From assembly GCA_041484905.1 (NCBI GenBank), contig JBGPIL010000034.1:1-15040 (forward strand): a stretch of DNA of 15,040 nucleotides, in the 5' to 3' direction. The notes beneath the pieces are model-generated. The model made no database searches and was not told where the DNA came from. It was given only the letters and a program-made list of their open reading frames with translations. The stretch comes from JACQCE01 sp041484905 (GTDB taxonomy: Bacteria; Nitrospirota; Nitrospiria; JACQCE01). The position numbers and the translations under genes were made by a program. Below, piece by piece: positions 14,471 through 15,040 of the stretch. Each line of letters opens with the position of its first letter. The stretch's first letter is position 1.

Positions 14471-15040
14471 TTAAACGGGCTGGGAGCGTGCCGCTTCGGC
14501 CACCCAGCAGCGGGCCTCATGCTCGGGGGCCAGCAGTTTTAAGAGCGGTTCTTCCGTCACGCAGCGGTTAATGGCCACGGAGCAGCGCGGGTGAAAGGTG
14601 CAGCCGGAGGGCAGTTGCTGCAGCCGGGGCACCGAGCCGGGGATGGCCGTCAACCGTTGCCCGCGATCCCTGGGCGCATGACGCGGCAGCGACTGGATCA
14701 ATCCCTGGGTATAGGGATGCAGCGGTTCGGAAAACAGCCGGGCGGTTGGGGCCTGTTCCACAATGCGCCCCGCATACATCACGGCCACCTCGTCCGCCAT
14801 CTGGGCGATGACGCCCAGATCGTGTGAAATGAGCACGAGAGACAGCTGCAGCTCGCGCTGCAAGCGCCGCAACAGATCGAGAATCTGCGCCTGAATGGTG
14901 ACGTCGAGCGCCGTCGTCGGCTCATCGGCGAAGATCAGCGCCGGCTCGCAGGAGATGGCCATGGCGATCATGACCCGCTGCCGGAGGCCGCCACTGAGCT
15001 GGTGCGGATAGGCGCGGTACCGCTCCTCGGGCGAGGGGAT
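14471..15040 (-). CDS. Oligo/dipeptide ABC transporter ATPase, DppD/OppD type (partial, N-terminus beyond window)
   Basis: The second ATPase of the peptide importer; 189 C-terminal residues are present and the frame runs off the window at 15040. The visible part starts just before the signature LSGGLRQRVMIAMA, followed by Walker B LIFADEPTTALD, the switch His in ISHDLGVIAQMADEVAVMYAGRIVE, LHPYTQGLIQSLP, and the C-terminal cysteine motif CTFHPRCSVAINRC. Walker A and the Q-loop lie outside. The DppD-like QRVMIAMAI and the position before the DppF-type gene give the usual D-F order. Permeases and binding protein, if present, would be further upstream on this strand. Confidence 0.93.
   Translation of the reverse strand: MPSPEERYRAYPHQLSGGLRQRVMIAMAISCEPALIFADEPTTALDVTIQAQILDLLRRLQRELQLSLVLISHDLGVIAQMADEVAVMYAGRIVEQAPTARLFSEPLHPYTQGLIQSLPRHAPRDRGQRLTAIPGSVPRLQQLPSGCTFHPRCSVAINRCVTEEPLLKLLAPEHEARCWVAEAARSQPV

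Overview
The window is GC-rich, gene-dense bacterial chromosome. The gene order ilvB-ilvN-ilvC-psd-pssA-leuA-leuB-asd, a DUF2905 protein and the general style suggest a Nitrospira-like member of Nitrospirota. That taxonomic call is an inference from gene order and recalled protein style; a similar ilv-psd-pssA-leuA order is known in Geobacter-type bacteria. Nothing here looks like a phage, CRISPR array, RNA gene or complete insertion sequence.

Region 1 (1-7479, + strand) is one long, tightly packed biosynthetic cluster. It holds the C-terminal part of acetolactate synthase large subunit (ilvB), its regulatory subunit (ilvN), ketol-acid reductoisomerase (ilvC), phosphatidylserine decarboxylase (psd), phosphatidylserine synthase (pssA), then 2-isopropylmalate synthase (leuA), 3-isopropylmalate dehydrogenase (leuB) and aspartate-semialdehyde dehydrogenase (asd). 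Several genes overlap (ilvC/psd 20 nt, psd/pssA 4 nt, leuB/asd 11 nt), which indicates translational coupling. A clear intrinsic terminator lies between pssA and leuA. The cluster joins valine/leucine synthesis, the last two steps to phosphatidylethanolamine, and the entry to lysine/threonine/methionine synthesis.

Region 2 (7466-9310) is a patchier junction. It has an inverted array of degenerate 7-bp repeats overlapping the asd stop codon, nadA (quinolinate synthase), a short repeat-like remnant, and a visibly less GC-rich vapBC toxin-antitoxin pair on the - strand.

Region 3 (9311-12042, + strand) holds an exported PEBP/YbhB-like protein, a small DUF2905 membrane protein, queA (queuosine synthesis) behind a good sigma-70-type promoter, and a membrane-anchored SPOR-domain protein coupled to queA.

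Region 4 (15040-12063, - strand) holds the end of a DppD/OppD-type peptide-transporter ATPase, a DppF/OppF-type ATPase, an exported metallo-beta-lactamase-fold protein coupled to it by ATGA overlap, and an unrecognised 94-residue protein with its own promoter and a hairpin leader.

Most of the window is conventional housekeeping DNA and I did not find a convincing new multi-gene system. The best second-look items are the metallo-beta-lactamase-fold protein with Ser in place of a usual zinc-ligand His, the 94-residue gene with its hairpin leader, and the 7-bp inverted-repeat element.
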